From assembly GCF_028583425.1 (NCBI RefSeq), contig NC_072800.1, positions 94,085,001 through 94,149,000 on the forward strand: 64,000 nucleotides of DNA, given 5' to 3'. The stretch is from Eublepharis macularius (lineage: Eukaryota > Chordata > Lepidosauria > Squamata > Eublepharidae). Numbering within the stretch: the first letter of the stretch is position 1; every line of letters starts with the position of its first letter. The translations under genes were made by a program, and so were the position numbers. The notes under the pieces are model-generated. The model searched no databases. It was not told where the DNA came from and saw only the letters and a program-made list of their open reading frames with translations. Shown here piece by piece: positions 9,318-21,300 of the stretch.

Positions 9318-12300
9318 CTGTGTAGAAAGCAAGAAAGGCAGGGAGGTAGAGCAGAAGGCAGTGGGCCGAGCCTCCACCCCACGTCCCCAGGTGTTGGCAG
9401 CTGGGGGGGCTTTCTGCTCATTTTTCCTGGCAGAGGATTTGCCTCTTGGAGCTGAAACACCATCACTCTAGTGAGAAGAGAGAGAGGGAGCCAACGGAAC
9501 AGGCTGGAGGGACTGGCTACTCCCAGCCTTCTTGAGATAGAATAATTATGCTCCATTGTTCAGCTTGTATAATGAAGAATCTGCATTTCTAAATATATTT
9601 AGAAGATTTAAAACAAATCCAACCCTCACTCAGCTACAAAACCAAAGTAAGGTCAGATGTCTTCAGTTAAAAATCTGTTTATGGCTTTGCTTTTTAAAAC
9701 AAATTTGCAAACCAACCAAGCTCACAAAACTGGCAGAACTGAGATGGCAAAGAGGCCTCTCCATGATAAAAGTTCTGCTGCAGAGAGCCCGAGATCTGAC
9801 CAGATAGTCTAAGATATGCCACAACATCTTGGTTCTAGACCACAAAAAGCAGGGTGGGGCATGTAGGGGAAGACAGACCCCCCCCCGGCTGCCGCCGCCA
9901 ACTCTTATGGACTGAACAGGTGGGACCAGCACCTTGAATCTGACCTCAGAACAAACCCAACCAACGTCTTCCCTTTGGCTACCACCAGCCACTACTCTCT
10001 CTCTCTGGCCGTCCAGCAAAGACAGGGTTTGAGCAGCCTTCTAGGACAGCAGCGAAGATGCTCCCTCCGGCATCCTGACCCAAATGCTGCCATGCACCTC
10101 CCCAACACTGCTTCAAGGAAAGGGTCCCAGTACCCACCTGCTGGATGGAATAATGTTTGATCCCAGAGCTTCGGTCCCAAATGCTGATGACGTCATCCAA
10201 GCCACTGCTGATGACACAGGAGCTAGTGCAGGTTAAGGACGTGACGTCCCCGCGGTGGGCATACATGTGGCTCACTCTGCTGCCTGTCAGCACATCCCAG
10301 AGGCAGATGGCGCCATCCTGGCCCCCACTTGCTAGCACCATGGTCTGGAAGGCAGAAGGGCAAGTCACTCAGAGCTCCATGGCCTAGCTGAGACCACTGC
10401 CTAGGGCAGAGTGCAACTGAGCACCTCCTGGTGAATTAGTAGAGAGTCCAGATGCATCCGACGAAGAGAGCTGTGCTTCTCAAAAGCTTATGCTACAATA
10501 AAGTTGGTTAGTCTGAAAGGTGGTACCGGACTCTCTACTATTTTGCAATTACAGACTAACATGGCTAGCTCCTCTGGATCCTGGTGAATTAAAATCAACA
10601 GACCAACTCTTTGCAAGCTGAAGAATGACCAGACAGGTGGAACCCAAAACACAATCTCCTCCCCCAGAAGGGAGGGGAGTCGGCCCCTCACCAAGCCTGG
10701 CGAAGAACCTTTCCCTTGCCGTTTGTATCTAAGGTAAGCCAGGACAACTGGCCCTCCTTGGGCACTGTGGGAGCCAGCTCAAGAGGAACGCCAGGCATGA
10801 AAGCAGGCTGGGACATACTGTGATTCCCAATCGCAGCACAGGCTTTCAGTAGCTTAGCTGTGACGTCAAACACTAGAAGCAACTGAACTGACTAGAATGC
10901 ACATTAAGTCTATCTTTTGGACATGGCTCTTCCATGGCACCTCTGGGCCTTTAACTTGTTTATTCTGAAAAGCTATATATCTGGAATCTGTATTCCGGAT
11001 TGAGAAATATACAGGAGGAGGCCTTTTTTTTTTAACGTTTATGATACCCCAATGTATTTTGCACTTATCAGAAATGGGACCCTACCTCCAATATACCCCA
11101 AAATTCTTCTATTGCAAAGTTTTGATAAAATGCAGGTTTGTGTGTTAAATCGTTTAATATCCACATTATTAAACTGAAACTGGTGGAGTAGACCTACAAG
11201 GATTCTTTATTCTCATACAGCACAGTTCAAAAGGTGATAAAGAGGAACATCCCAATTAAACATTTACCACTGAAAATTTTAATCATTTCCATTACTAAGT
11301 TTTTTCAGACACAAGACCGTCTAGAAGCCTGAAACGACAGGACATTCCCACACGACGTGCCCCAGTGACCCCACATCCCCAGGAGGCTGTGGTGCTGCTC
11401 CATTTCTTTTAATAAAGTGATTCAAATGTAATGTACGTATTGCCGTATGTATCATAATTTTTAGTCTACAAAGACTCTTATATGGATTCTACTGTAATCT
11501 ACTACTGAGGTTTAAGAACACAAATCTCGTGTGCCTAAAGGTTTGGAGCTCCTTTCTTTTTGTGTTTATTTTACTTTTTGTTCCAGTTTGGCTGGCGTAC
11601 CGTTGCAATCAGCAAGTGGCTGCTGGATTTCAGGGTATTTGCTAAGGAAAGCTCCGCACTCCAATCCCCAATGCTAGCCTCACCACTGTGAAGGAGTTTG
11701 GAAAGCAGGATGCTGGGGTAGGACTTGGCCTCTCCACTGCTGTTCATCAGCCCTCCTCCCTTCCAGCACCCCCGTAAACCCAGAGCCGCCCCCCCCGCCC
11801 CCGCCTTCTTCTCATCCTGACCTGCAACAGCGTGTGCCTGGTAACTATCGCCTACCTGATCCATGTAGACTGCTGTGATTGCTCCTGAGTGACCCTGCAA
11901 GGTGAAGAGGCAGCAGGAGTCTTCCAAACGATACACCTGCAAGTGGGAAAGGAGTAGTGCCATCAGGAGTGGCGCAGGGGGGCCTGCGTGGGAGAAGGTC
12001 CCCCGCCCTCTTCCTCTCACCCTCTGCCACAATCAGTGGGTTTCCTGGAGGGCTGATCCTGGGGCTGTGCAGCTCTGAATCTGCTAGGAAGAGGCTCAGG
12101 GCCAGAAGAGCAGATGGGCACACAAACACATCACTAAGGGCAGGAGCACTACGAAGCTTGGCAGACTCCATCTTGGTATGTTTCTCCCACAGCAACTCTG
12201 GAGACAGATCTCAACCAGTCCCTTAGAGACCCTCTCCTTAGATCGGGGCCAGACCACGAGGAGAGCGCCCCGGTGAAACTGGGTCCTCCAGTGGGGCTTA

Positions 12301-15300
12301 AGCACTCCCATGCTGCTGGTTGGCTGCCTACACACACACACACACACGAACCAGGCAGGCGACTCACTCTCAGTGTGTGATCTTGGCTCCCTGTGACCAG
12401 CCGCCCCGCTGCAGCCTTGAGGGCCGTAATTGGCTTTTGATGAGCACATGTCACCGTATGGGTCAGCTGACAAACGATGACATCGTTGCTGCTGTACATT
12501 GGAGATGACGGGAGGCTGCTCCTGCCCGGAGTTCCTGTGGAGAAAGGGAGGCAGATCAGGCCTCTTCCTGCCCAGGGCTGTGCCTGAATGCCAGCAACCC
12601 CAAAGAGCGAGCGGATGTGTAATTTAATGTAATTAAAAACTACATTAAAGTTCATACACAGTTCACTAAAATGCATGTGTATAACTAGGGTATACTGTGA
12701 TATAATCCATATTCCTATTACAGGTGGGGGAGAGCTGAGCTCAGCTCATCTTGGAGCACAGCAGCAACCACTGTCCAGGATCTTCCAGCACCATCCAGGA
12801 GCGCTGCCTTCTTATTTCATATGTTCACATTATTTTCAGTCCCCCTTCCCCACTGAGACTCAGGGCGGATTATACAGCACGAGTCAATACAGCCAACAGC
12901 CCCGGGACATTCAATGAACGACACAATAGGGTACAGATAGCAGAAATCTGAGAAAGAAGCATAAGCCCGAATACAGAGCTGAAAGCAATGTGGAAACAAA
13001 AGACAATCGATTGGCCATGACATACTGAACGACGTGGAAAGTTCTTACCCCGGAACTGCGAATGATCCAAAGAGGCGCGTGTCTTCAAGGAGAAGAAATC
13101 CAAGGAACCGTTCAGCCGGGCAGCCACAATTCTAGTCACAGGGCACAGAGAGAAAGGGACAAGAGTAACTCCCTCCCGACACAACTTTTAGCCCCTCCTG
13201 CCCGTCACCCCTCATCCAACCGAGGAGAGCTTCCTATTCGGGAGAGTGGATGCCTTTGGGGAGGACATCTGACACCCAGGCCGGGTCGCTTCTCTTTCAA
13301 GTCTGGAATACAGCAAATGTAGCCCAATTTTTAAAAACACAGCCAGAGGGATGCTGGAAATTAGAAGTCATTTCCCAGTAAATCAGAAGAAACGGTTCTT
13401 CAAGAGAGAATTAAGCACGTCGAAGAACAAAGCCTGTTAAAGGAAAAATCAGCACGGCTTCTGCCAAGGGAAGTCCTGCCTCACAAACATTATCGAGTTC
13501 TTTGAGAGGGCTCGTGCAGACAAGAGTGATCTGGTAAACACTGCACACCTGTACTTCCAGAAGGCCTTTGACAAGGGGCCTCCCCCCAAAGACTCCTGAG
13601 TAAGCTTAGAAGTCACTGGCTAAGAGGATGGGTAGGGATAAATGGACAGTTCTCGCAAGGGAGGGAAGTGAGCAGTGGAGTCCCCACAGACGTCAATTCC
13701 TGGAGCCAGGGTGATTCAATTTGTTCATAAATGAATTGGGACTGAGGTTTTAACTTGATGTAAATGTTGGTAGAGCGTGGCAGTAATGAAAAAAGCAAAC
13801 TCTGGTCCGGGAATTATTAGGGACTAAAAATAAAACAACTAATAATGTCCTTCTATAAACAGCAACAACATTTGATTTATATACCGCCCTTCACGACAAC
13901 TTAATGCCCACTCAGAGCAGTTTATAAAAGTGTATTGTTATTATCCTCACCCTGTGAGGTTGGTGGGGCTGAGAGAGCTCCAGAGAGCTGTGACTGACTC
14001 AAGAGCAGCCCGCTGGCTTCAAGCGGAAGAGTGGGAAACCAAACCCAGTTCTCCAGATTAGAGTCCTGCCGTTCTTAACCACTACACCAAACTGGCTCTG
14101 AAGCTATTGTAGGCCTTATTTGGAATACTGTGTGCCGTTCTGGTGGCTGTATCTCAAAAAAGATATTGCAGAGTTTGGGAAGTACAAAGGAGGGCGGCCA
14201 AAATGATTGGGAGTTGGAGCACCTCTCCTATGAGGAAAAGCTGGAGATTCTGGGACTTTTCAGTCTAGCAAAAAGATGGCCAAGTGGGAAGAATGAAAGA
14301 GGATTATAAAATCACACATCACTCCACTTGCTCAGTTCAAGCTATTACGGCTCTTCAAAGCCTTGGTTCAGCATACGTACTTATGGCACTGCCTCGCCTC
14401 TTACGTTCTTCCATGGCAGCTTCACTCATTTGAATAGGGCCTCTTGCAGGTGCCAGGCTGCACGTGGGCAAAATCAACAGCTGCCTGTACACGGGCCTTC
14501 TCTGTGGTGGCCCCTACCCTGTGGAACGGCCTGCCTGAGGAGGTCAGGAGAGCCCCCCCTCTCCTGGCTTTTCGCAAACAATGCAAAACTGAATGATTCA
14601 AAAGGGCTTTCTTTCTCAAGAGGGCTGTGAAGTGGGGAGGTGGTCTCAAAGAGATGCTTAACTAATGAGACAGGGACCACAGACTTCACCACTATGTTGC
14701 CTTACATTTTATCTGCTGAAGTATGTGCTCCTATGTACTACCTGTTGCTTTAAGTATGACCCTACTGGGTAGTTCTATGTTGTCTAATGGCAGGCCTAGA
14801 ATTGCTTATGCTTCATTTCAGCATTTCTTCAACTCTGTACTGGATTTCTGCTAACGTTATGTCTTTGAAACACTTGCAATTATTTATCCCATGGCATTGT
14901 TTACTGAAATGTCTTTGATATTGAGGGTACTAATCTAACACTATGTAATCTGCCTTGAGTCCCAGTGAAAAAGGTGGACTATAAACAAATGAACAAAATA
15001 GAAGGGGGCTTGTTTTCTCCCTTCCCTATAATATTAGGGCACCCAACGAAGTAGGTTCAGGAGAGACCAAAAACAAAAAAGAGTAATTAAACTGTGGAAA
15101 TCATTGCCAGTAGAGGCAGCAGTAGAGGCCCTAAGCAAAGATGCCTTTAAGAGGGAATTAGACGGATTCGTGGAGGAGGGGCCCCTCAGTGGCGACTAGC
15201 CATAGTGGCTAAGAGGGAAGGTCCACACTCAAGGGCTGTAGACCTCTGTAGCACCATGAAACAGGGCTTTGGTGGCCAACTGCTCTGATCCGGCAGGGCT

Positions 15301-18300
15301 CTTCTTACGCTCTGTTTTGAAATGAACTCTCATCCCACACACTCATGTTTTTTCCACAAAAAGCAGTCAAGGCAGTCAAGCCCTGGAGCATGAAGCCCCC
15401 CACCACCAAAGCACTCAACGGCAGCCAGAAGGACAGCTGCCCCTTGGCCCCGGCGAGGTGCCACCACTTTCACCACTGCTGCCCACAGATCAAACTGCTG
15501 ACAGGAGGACTCCCACGACCGACCAGGCCCGTGTAGCAGCTCCAGCTCTCTGGGGCTTTCTGGGATTGCCCAGACAGGGGTTCTTCAGCAGCTGCCCCCT
15601 CGCTTTGGGGCAGAGAGGAAGGCTCTCGTTTTGCCGGCCTTTTGGAGGAGCTTTCAGGGCAAGTTCAGAACACTCTGGGTCAGGAGAAGCCTCTACTCAG
15701 CTGCCCCAACGCACGGGAGATCCGGCCCCGGCCCATGTCAGGTGGGGTTTATAAACGGTGCCAGGTAAGAACAGGAGTACCTGCTGTTGAGGAAAACGAG
15801 GGAGGTGATGCCGGACTGGCCATCTTCATTGCTGCACTGCAGAGTGCCTTCAATGGCATCCCATACCTGGAACAGAGGAGGACGGTGGCAAGGCTGGTGG
15901 CTTTCCAGCACCCCAGACCCAAACAGCCAGAGCCTGGAGGTCGGCTCCCCTCCTGCTTGCCATCCCCAGACAACGGGGCCACGATCACTGCCCTACCTGC
16001 AGGGAGCAAGTCAGTGATCCAGAGCAGCAACGCTTCTGGCCGGTGCTCCTCTCCCTTCCACCCCCACCCCAATCCTTTTTTGGGGGGGGGAGAATTAAAA
16101 CAGCTGTTAAATTCACATCAGGGCCAGCACATAAATAAATGCACCCTGAGAGTCAGGCAACAGCTTTCCTCCCCTCCCCTCTGATCCTGGGGCAGTCCTG
16201 GCTTTTCTTTCACTGCTTCAGAGATCACCCCAGCGGCAGACAGCATGGAGAGAGGGACTGGGCCAGGTTCCCTCTTGGGGTGACTTCAGACATTTTGCAT
16301 CCATTTCCAAAGACCTCCAAATGTTCTGCAGAGCCCTCAAAAAAAGGGCTGTTCTTATACCCAGAGCATCGAGAGAAGTGCGTCCCAATGCACAGCCCAC
16401 TGGCTTGAAGGACTGGGTGAGCCCCTTCTTGGTCTGCTCGGTGCAGATTGTGGCCTGGTGCCAGAAGGGAGGGGCTCTGGGGGTACGTGCACGAGGCCGC
16501 TGCCGAAGGGCAGGGAGCTGAACCCCTTGAGAGACCTGCCATGCAGATCCTTATATCAGCCTCTCTCCTTCCCTACTGTGCGGAGGGGCCTGCGAAGTGA
16601 GCGGATTACATGAGCAGCTCCCTTGCCATAAACACAGCCAGCCCCACCCCCCTGCCTTACCTCCAGCCTCCCGTTGCTCCGGCCCGCGACAATGAGGTTC
16701 CCCTGCAGCTCCAGGCTCCAGATGGAGCTTTCAAAGTCACCTCCCCAATAGGGAAGGGGTGAGGGTGTGTCCAAACCCACAGAGGGCTCATCTCCCAGGC
16801 TGCTCCTGCGGGTGCCAGAGTCCCCCTCCTCGCCCCCGCAGCCTGGGGACCTGAAGGCTGCCTGTCCAGAGGGGGCTGAGAAGCCCACAACGCTCAGGCT
16901 GTTTGAGGTGCTCTGTTCCTCGTAGACCTTCTCCACCAGGCTGCTGAAGTCATAGCCCAGATCTTTCGGGCAGCTGCAGAGGGCACGCTGGCGGGGCTCT
17001 GGGGTGGCCACCTTTGCTTGCTCGGAGAAGTTGGTGTCAATGAGGGCGCTGAGGTCCGGCTGGTCACTGAACAGGGGGGGCTGGGGAGGGCTCCGCACTC
17101 TCTTGAACGGGTGGCTACCATCAAAGGGGTTATCTAGCCCACTCTTGCCGTTGGGGCTCTGATCCCAGCAGTCATGGTAATCAAAGACACCGCTGTTGTC
17201 TCGGCGCAACCTGAAATACAGCAGCAGCAGCAGCCGCAGGAGGAAACAGAGTGGGAGGGCTGTGGTCAACAGTATGCTGCACCTCCACTGGTCAGGCACG
17301 TGGGGCAGCAGGAAGGAGGTTCCCATGGGACCACGGGGGTGTCCTTTCAGAAGCCCCTACACTGTCTCGATTCTTCCAGAAGCCAGCAGTCACTTGTGCA
17401 AACATTAGAAACTCCAGGAATTAATCTGGGGAGGGGGACAGTCCCAGCTAGTCAAGCGGAACTGGAGCAGCTCGCTCCTCTGGCCAGCCAGGCCACGCTC
17501 TCTCTTGGCTTGCTCTTGGCCACCAGCTGCCTCCACAGGAACATCCCACAGGGAACTTCCCAGGTCAGTTAAAGGGGGAAGTCCGCCCTCGGGAGGAAAG
17601 GCGGGATCAGATCCTGTTCCATGAACATTTTTCAGGAAAACCAGGCGCGCTTCAGGAAGAAAGGATCCAGAGCAGTTAGCCATGTTAGTCTGTAGCTGCA
17701 AAATAGTAAAGAGTCCAGTAGCACCTTTAAGACTAACCAACTTTGTTGTAGCGTAAGCTTCCGAGAAGCACAGCTCTCTTCGTCGGAGGCATCGTCAGAA
17801 CCCCCCTCCCGTGGCAGAACTGATGGGTCAAGGCTCACCTACCCTTGTTTAGGAATAACAGTGAGGCAGTCGCCGGTCTGAGCGTCCCACACCCGGATCT
17901 GACCAACCAAGCAGCAGCTGACAAGCAGCATCCCATCGCTAGCCAGGCATTCGATGTCCTACAGAGACAGAACAGGTCAAGGTGAGCAAGAGCACGTAAG
18001 AAGAGCCCTGCTGGATCAGACCCACCGTCCATCTCCTCCACCATCCTGCCTCACACAGCCAAGGTCCACAACATGGCGCTGAGGCTGAGGCCTTGCCCTG
18101 ATGCTGCCTCCTGGCACTGGGCTTCAGAAGTTTCCTGCCTCTGACTGTGAATGTTCCCTTTAGCCACCATGACTAGTAGCCACTGACAGACCTATCCTCC
18201 AGGACTATGCCTAACTCCCTTTAAAGCCGTCCATGCTCGTGGTTATCACTCCATCCTCTGACAGTGAATGCCACATTTTAATCACTCGTCGTGTAAAAAG

Positions 18301-21300
18301 ATACTTCCTTTCATCTGTCCTGAATCTACCACCCATCAACTTTATTGCATGTCCTCAAGTTCTAGAATTTGGCAGATGGAGAAAAAGCTCTCTCTCTCTC
18401 TCTCTATACACCTCTATTACATCCCCCTTAGTTGCCTCTTTTGTAAACTGAAACATCCCAGACGCTCCAGCCTTTCTTCACCCTTCCTGTTCTTTCTTCT
18501 GTACTTTTCCTGATCTCAGAAGGTCACTATTGGAGCGCTGGCCGGGCACAGCATGTTGGCAAGGAAACTCCACAGGTTCCCACCCAACTGCTGAAGCTCA
18601 ACAGTCCACTTCCTTCTGACCACAGAGTAAGCTTTGGAGCAGCAAGCGGAAGAGGGTGGGAAGCCCCAAGTTAGAGGGGGGGGGGGACTTTCCAGGGATC
18701 AGGGAGACTGGCGCTGAGGGCCACGTTGTTCCAAAAGTCACCGTCCCTTCCAGATCTGCTGCCCTTCTATAGGCCCCATGCTTCCTTCTGCAGGCAACAT
18801 TCCCTTACTCCACCAGCCCATGTCAAAAGGGACTGGGAATCTAAAGCAGCAGAAGGGATTCCTCAACAGCTGACGATTCAGGCGACTCACTTGGCATAAC
18901 TGATGCCGAATCTACAGAGCCCTCCTGGTTGCACACTTCGCTGCACAACCCCACTCAGCAGCCGGGCCTCTGCCAAGCTCCCTTTCCTGTGCCTTACCAT
19001 GAGGTGCCCTCTGAGGACGAGAGGGATGATCTCCGTCTCCGGAGGGGAGTAGCCGTAGTCATCGCAGGGCAGGTCTCCCCTTCTCCGCCTGCTGTGGGAG
19101 AGCCCACTCTGGCCGTAGGTTTTGGGGCACAAGATTTTGTACAGGCAGAAGAGCAAGAGGACCAGGAGGATCCCAGAGGCCAGGCCCAAAGCAGCCACCC
19201 TGGCAGGACACAAGCAACACAAATCAGGCAGAGACTCTCTTCCAGGCCCAACTCTCTTAAGGCCACAGAGGGCGGTTCAACAGAATGCACTTGATTTGCA
19301 TGAAGGATGTATACGCTGCCCCTCCAGTGAAATCTACTCAAGGTGACTTACAAAGGAAAACATGATAAAAATCATAAAAATAGTTAAAACTTAACCCCTA
19401 AAAAGCCCAGCCAGAACACAGAAATAGCACAAAACCCTCAGCAGCCTAAAATGATTCCTACGTTAAGCTAATAAACCCCAAGTGAGCCATCTCATCCTTC
19501 ATCCCAGCCAAGTGGCTCCTGAGAGGACCAGGTGAGGACCAGCCACTGAAAAGCAGGAAGGAGCACAGTTTATGCCAGCTTCACACCCGGCGATCCATTT
19601 AGCCCAGCAGGTCTCAGGGCCTTCTGCACCCTGGCCACTCAAGATGCCGGAGGTCACACTTGGATCCTCCTGCATGCAATGCATGGCCTCGAGTGGGGGG
19701 AGAGGGGCCTTGAGCGAAGAGAAGTGCCCCAACCTATCTATTATGCTTGACTCCTGGGATTCTCATGCCCTAATCGCAACCCCTGCAGCACACTGACTCT
19801 GCAAACACAGCTGCAACAGCACAATACGGCTGTAAGGGCATTTATGACGCTGCCTGATGCAGAGTCGAGCCCATTGACTCAAGCCCATCGAATGTTGTTA
19901 TGGTCTACCCTGACCAGCAGGGGGTCTTCAGCAGAGAAGGCTCTCCCTCAACACCCATCCTGTCCCCTTACTGGGGATTGAATGGGAGGGCCTTCGGCAT
20001 GCGAGCCAGGTGCTTTGCCTGTGCCTGTGGCCTCGTCCCTCCCCTGCATGATTCAGCACATCCAGAAGCCTGCTTGGAGGGAAGGCACTGCGAGGCTGGC
20101 TCAGAATTGCAGTGGCTGACTTCGCAGAAGGCCTGGAAACCTCAGGGCTGGTCTCCACTGCCACTCCCCACCCCCATGCTCATCTTCTGTCCCCCGTGCC
20201 TCCTGGCCACCTCTCCGCTCTCTTACTTATAGAGCGTGATGTCACGGTGCCCCTGCCCCCTTGGCACGCCTTCGACCAGCTGTTCAGTCAGTCCCGGCTT
20301 CCCACTGCTCAGTGAGAAGAAAGGGTGGTAGCGATTGGCCTCCTGGGGGTGACGCGCTTCTAAGGCTTCTTGCGGATTCAGGTACAGAGTGACGGGGATC
20401 ACCGGGAGGATGCTGATGTACCTGTTTTTTTAAAAAAGGACATGGACTGATGGACAAGAGAGGAAAAAAAACAGACGGAAGAGACGCAAAGGCCAGGTGA
20501 TTCTGAGCTGGTGCACCACCTTTGGCCTCGGGGCTGAGTAGTGACTTTGTGACAGAGGCACAGTTTGAACTCGGAACCGCACAGATCACAGCGCCTAGCC
20601 ACTGCACTGCACCATCTGCAGAGAATGTGCCTGGAGGCTGGTATGAAGCAGCACCGATGGTGGGCAGGGGAAGGAGAAAGACCAGCTTACTGACAGGGTG
20701 CTCCAAGCAAGGAGGGGATTCGCCAAGTATCTCAACATAGATAAGAGTCCCGTTGCACCTTTAAGACTAACCCACTTTATTGTAACGTAAGCTTTCATGA
20801 ACCACAGCTCTCTTGGTTAGATGCAACCGTCAGTGGTTCTCGAAAGCTTATGCTACAATAAAGTGGGTTAGTCTTAAAGGTGCAACGGGACTCTTTACTA
20901 TTTTGCAACGTAGATAAAGCTCAGCAATCGGTTAATGGGGCCGTTGTGGGTCAAAAGGCCAAGGGGCTGGCAGGGCTGCAGTGAAGAGGGGGAATCGAGA
21001 GCAAATCCCTCCACCTTTGAGAAGCAGATGGCCACATCCTGGGTCCAGGTATCCAGTGTAAAATGCCACGGCAGCACAAGGGGTGCACGTCTGATTTCAT
21101 TGGGAAATACACGGAAACGGGTGGCCAATCAGAACATGCTTCCAAGGGGAATGGACAGGGCCCTAATTGCTGGGCTTCCAGCCTAGGGAGGCACGTCAAT
21201 CTCCACTTGCAAGAAGCAAGCAAGGCGGGGGGTGATGGGCCACGGCGAAAGTGTTTACAGACTTCTGTCCTGGCTGAACTGCTGCTCAGTTCTTGTCTGC

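Larger units (their letters stand above)
13390..15330 (+). repeat. CR1-like LINE relic, split by a SINE and an L2 fragment
   Basis: Two parts of one non-LTR retrotransposon are visible. 13390-13860 encodes a decayed reverse-transcriptase stretch (GKSCLTN, FQKAFDK). 14100-14300 and 15040-15330 carry the C-terminal part ([19 protein letters not shown], then [15 protein letters not shown]). It is interrupted by a SINE (13862-14098) and an L2 3' end (about 14310-15005). It lies in a SCAP intron (13132-15780). Confidence 0.65.
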
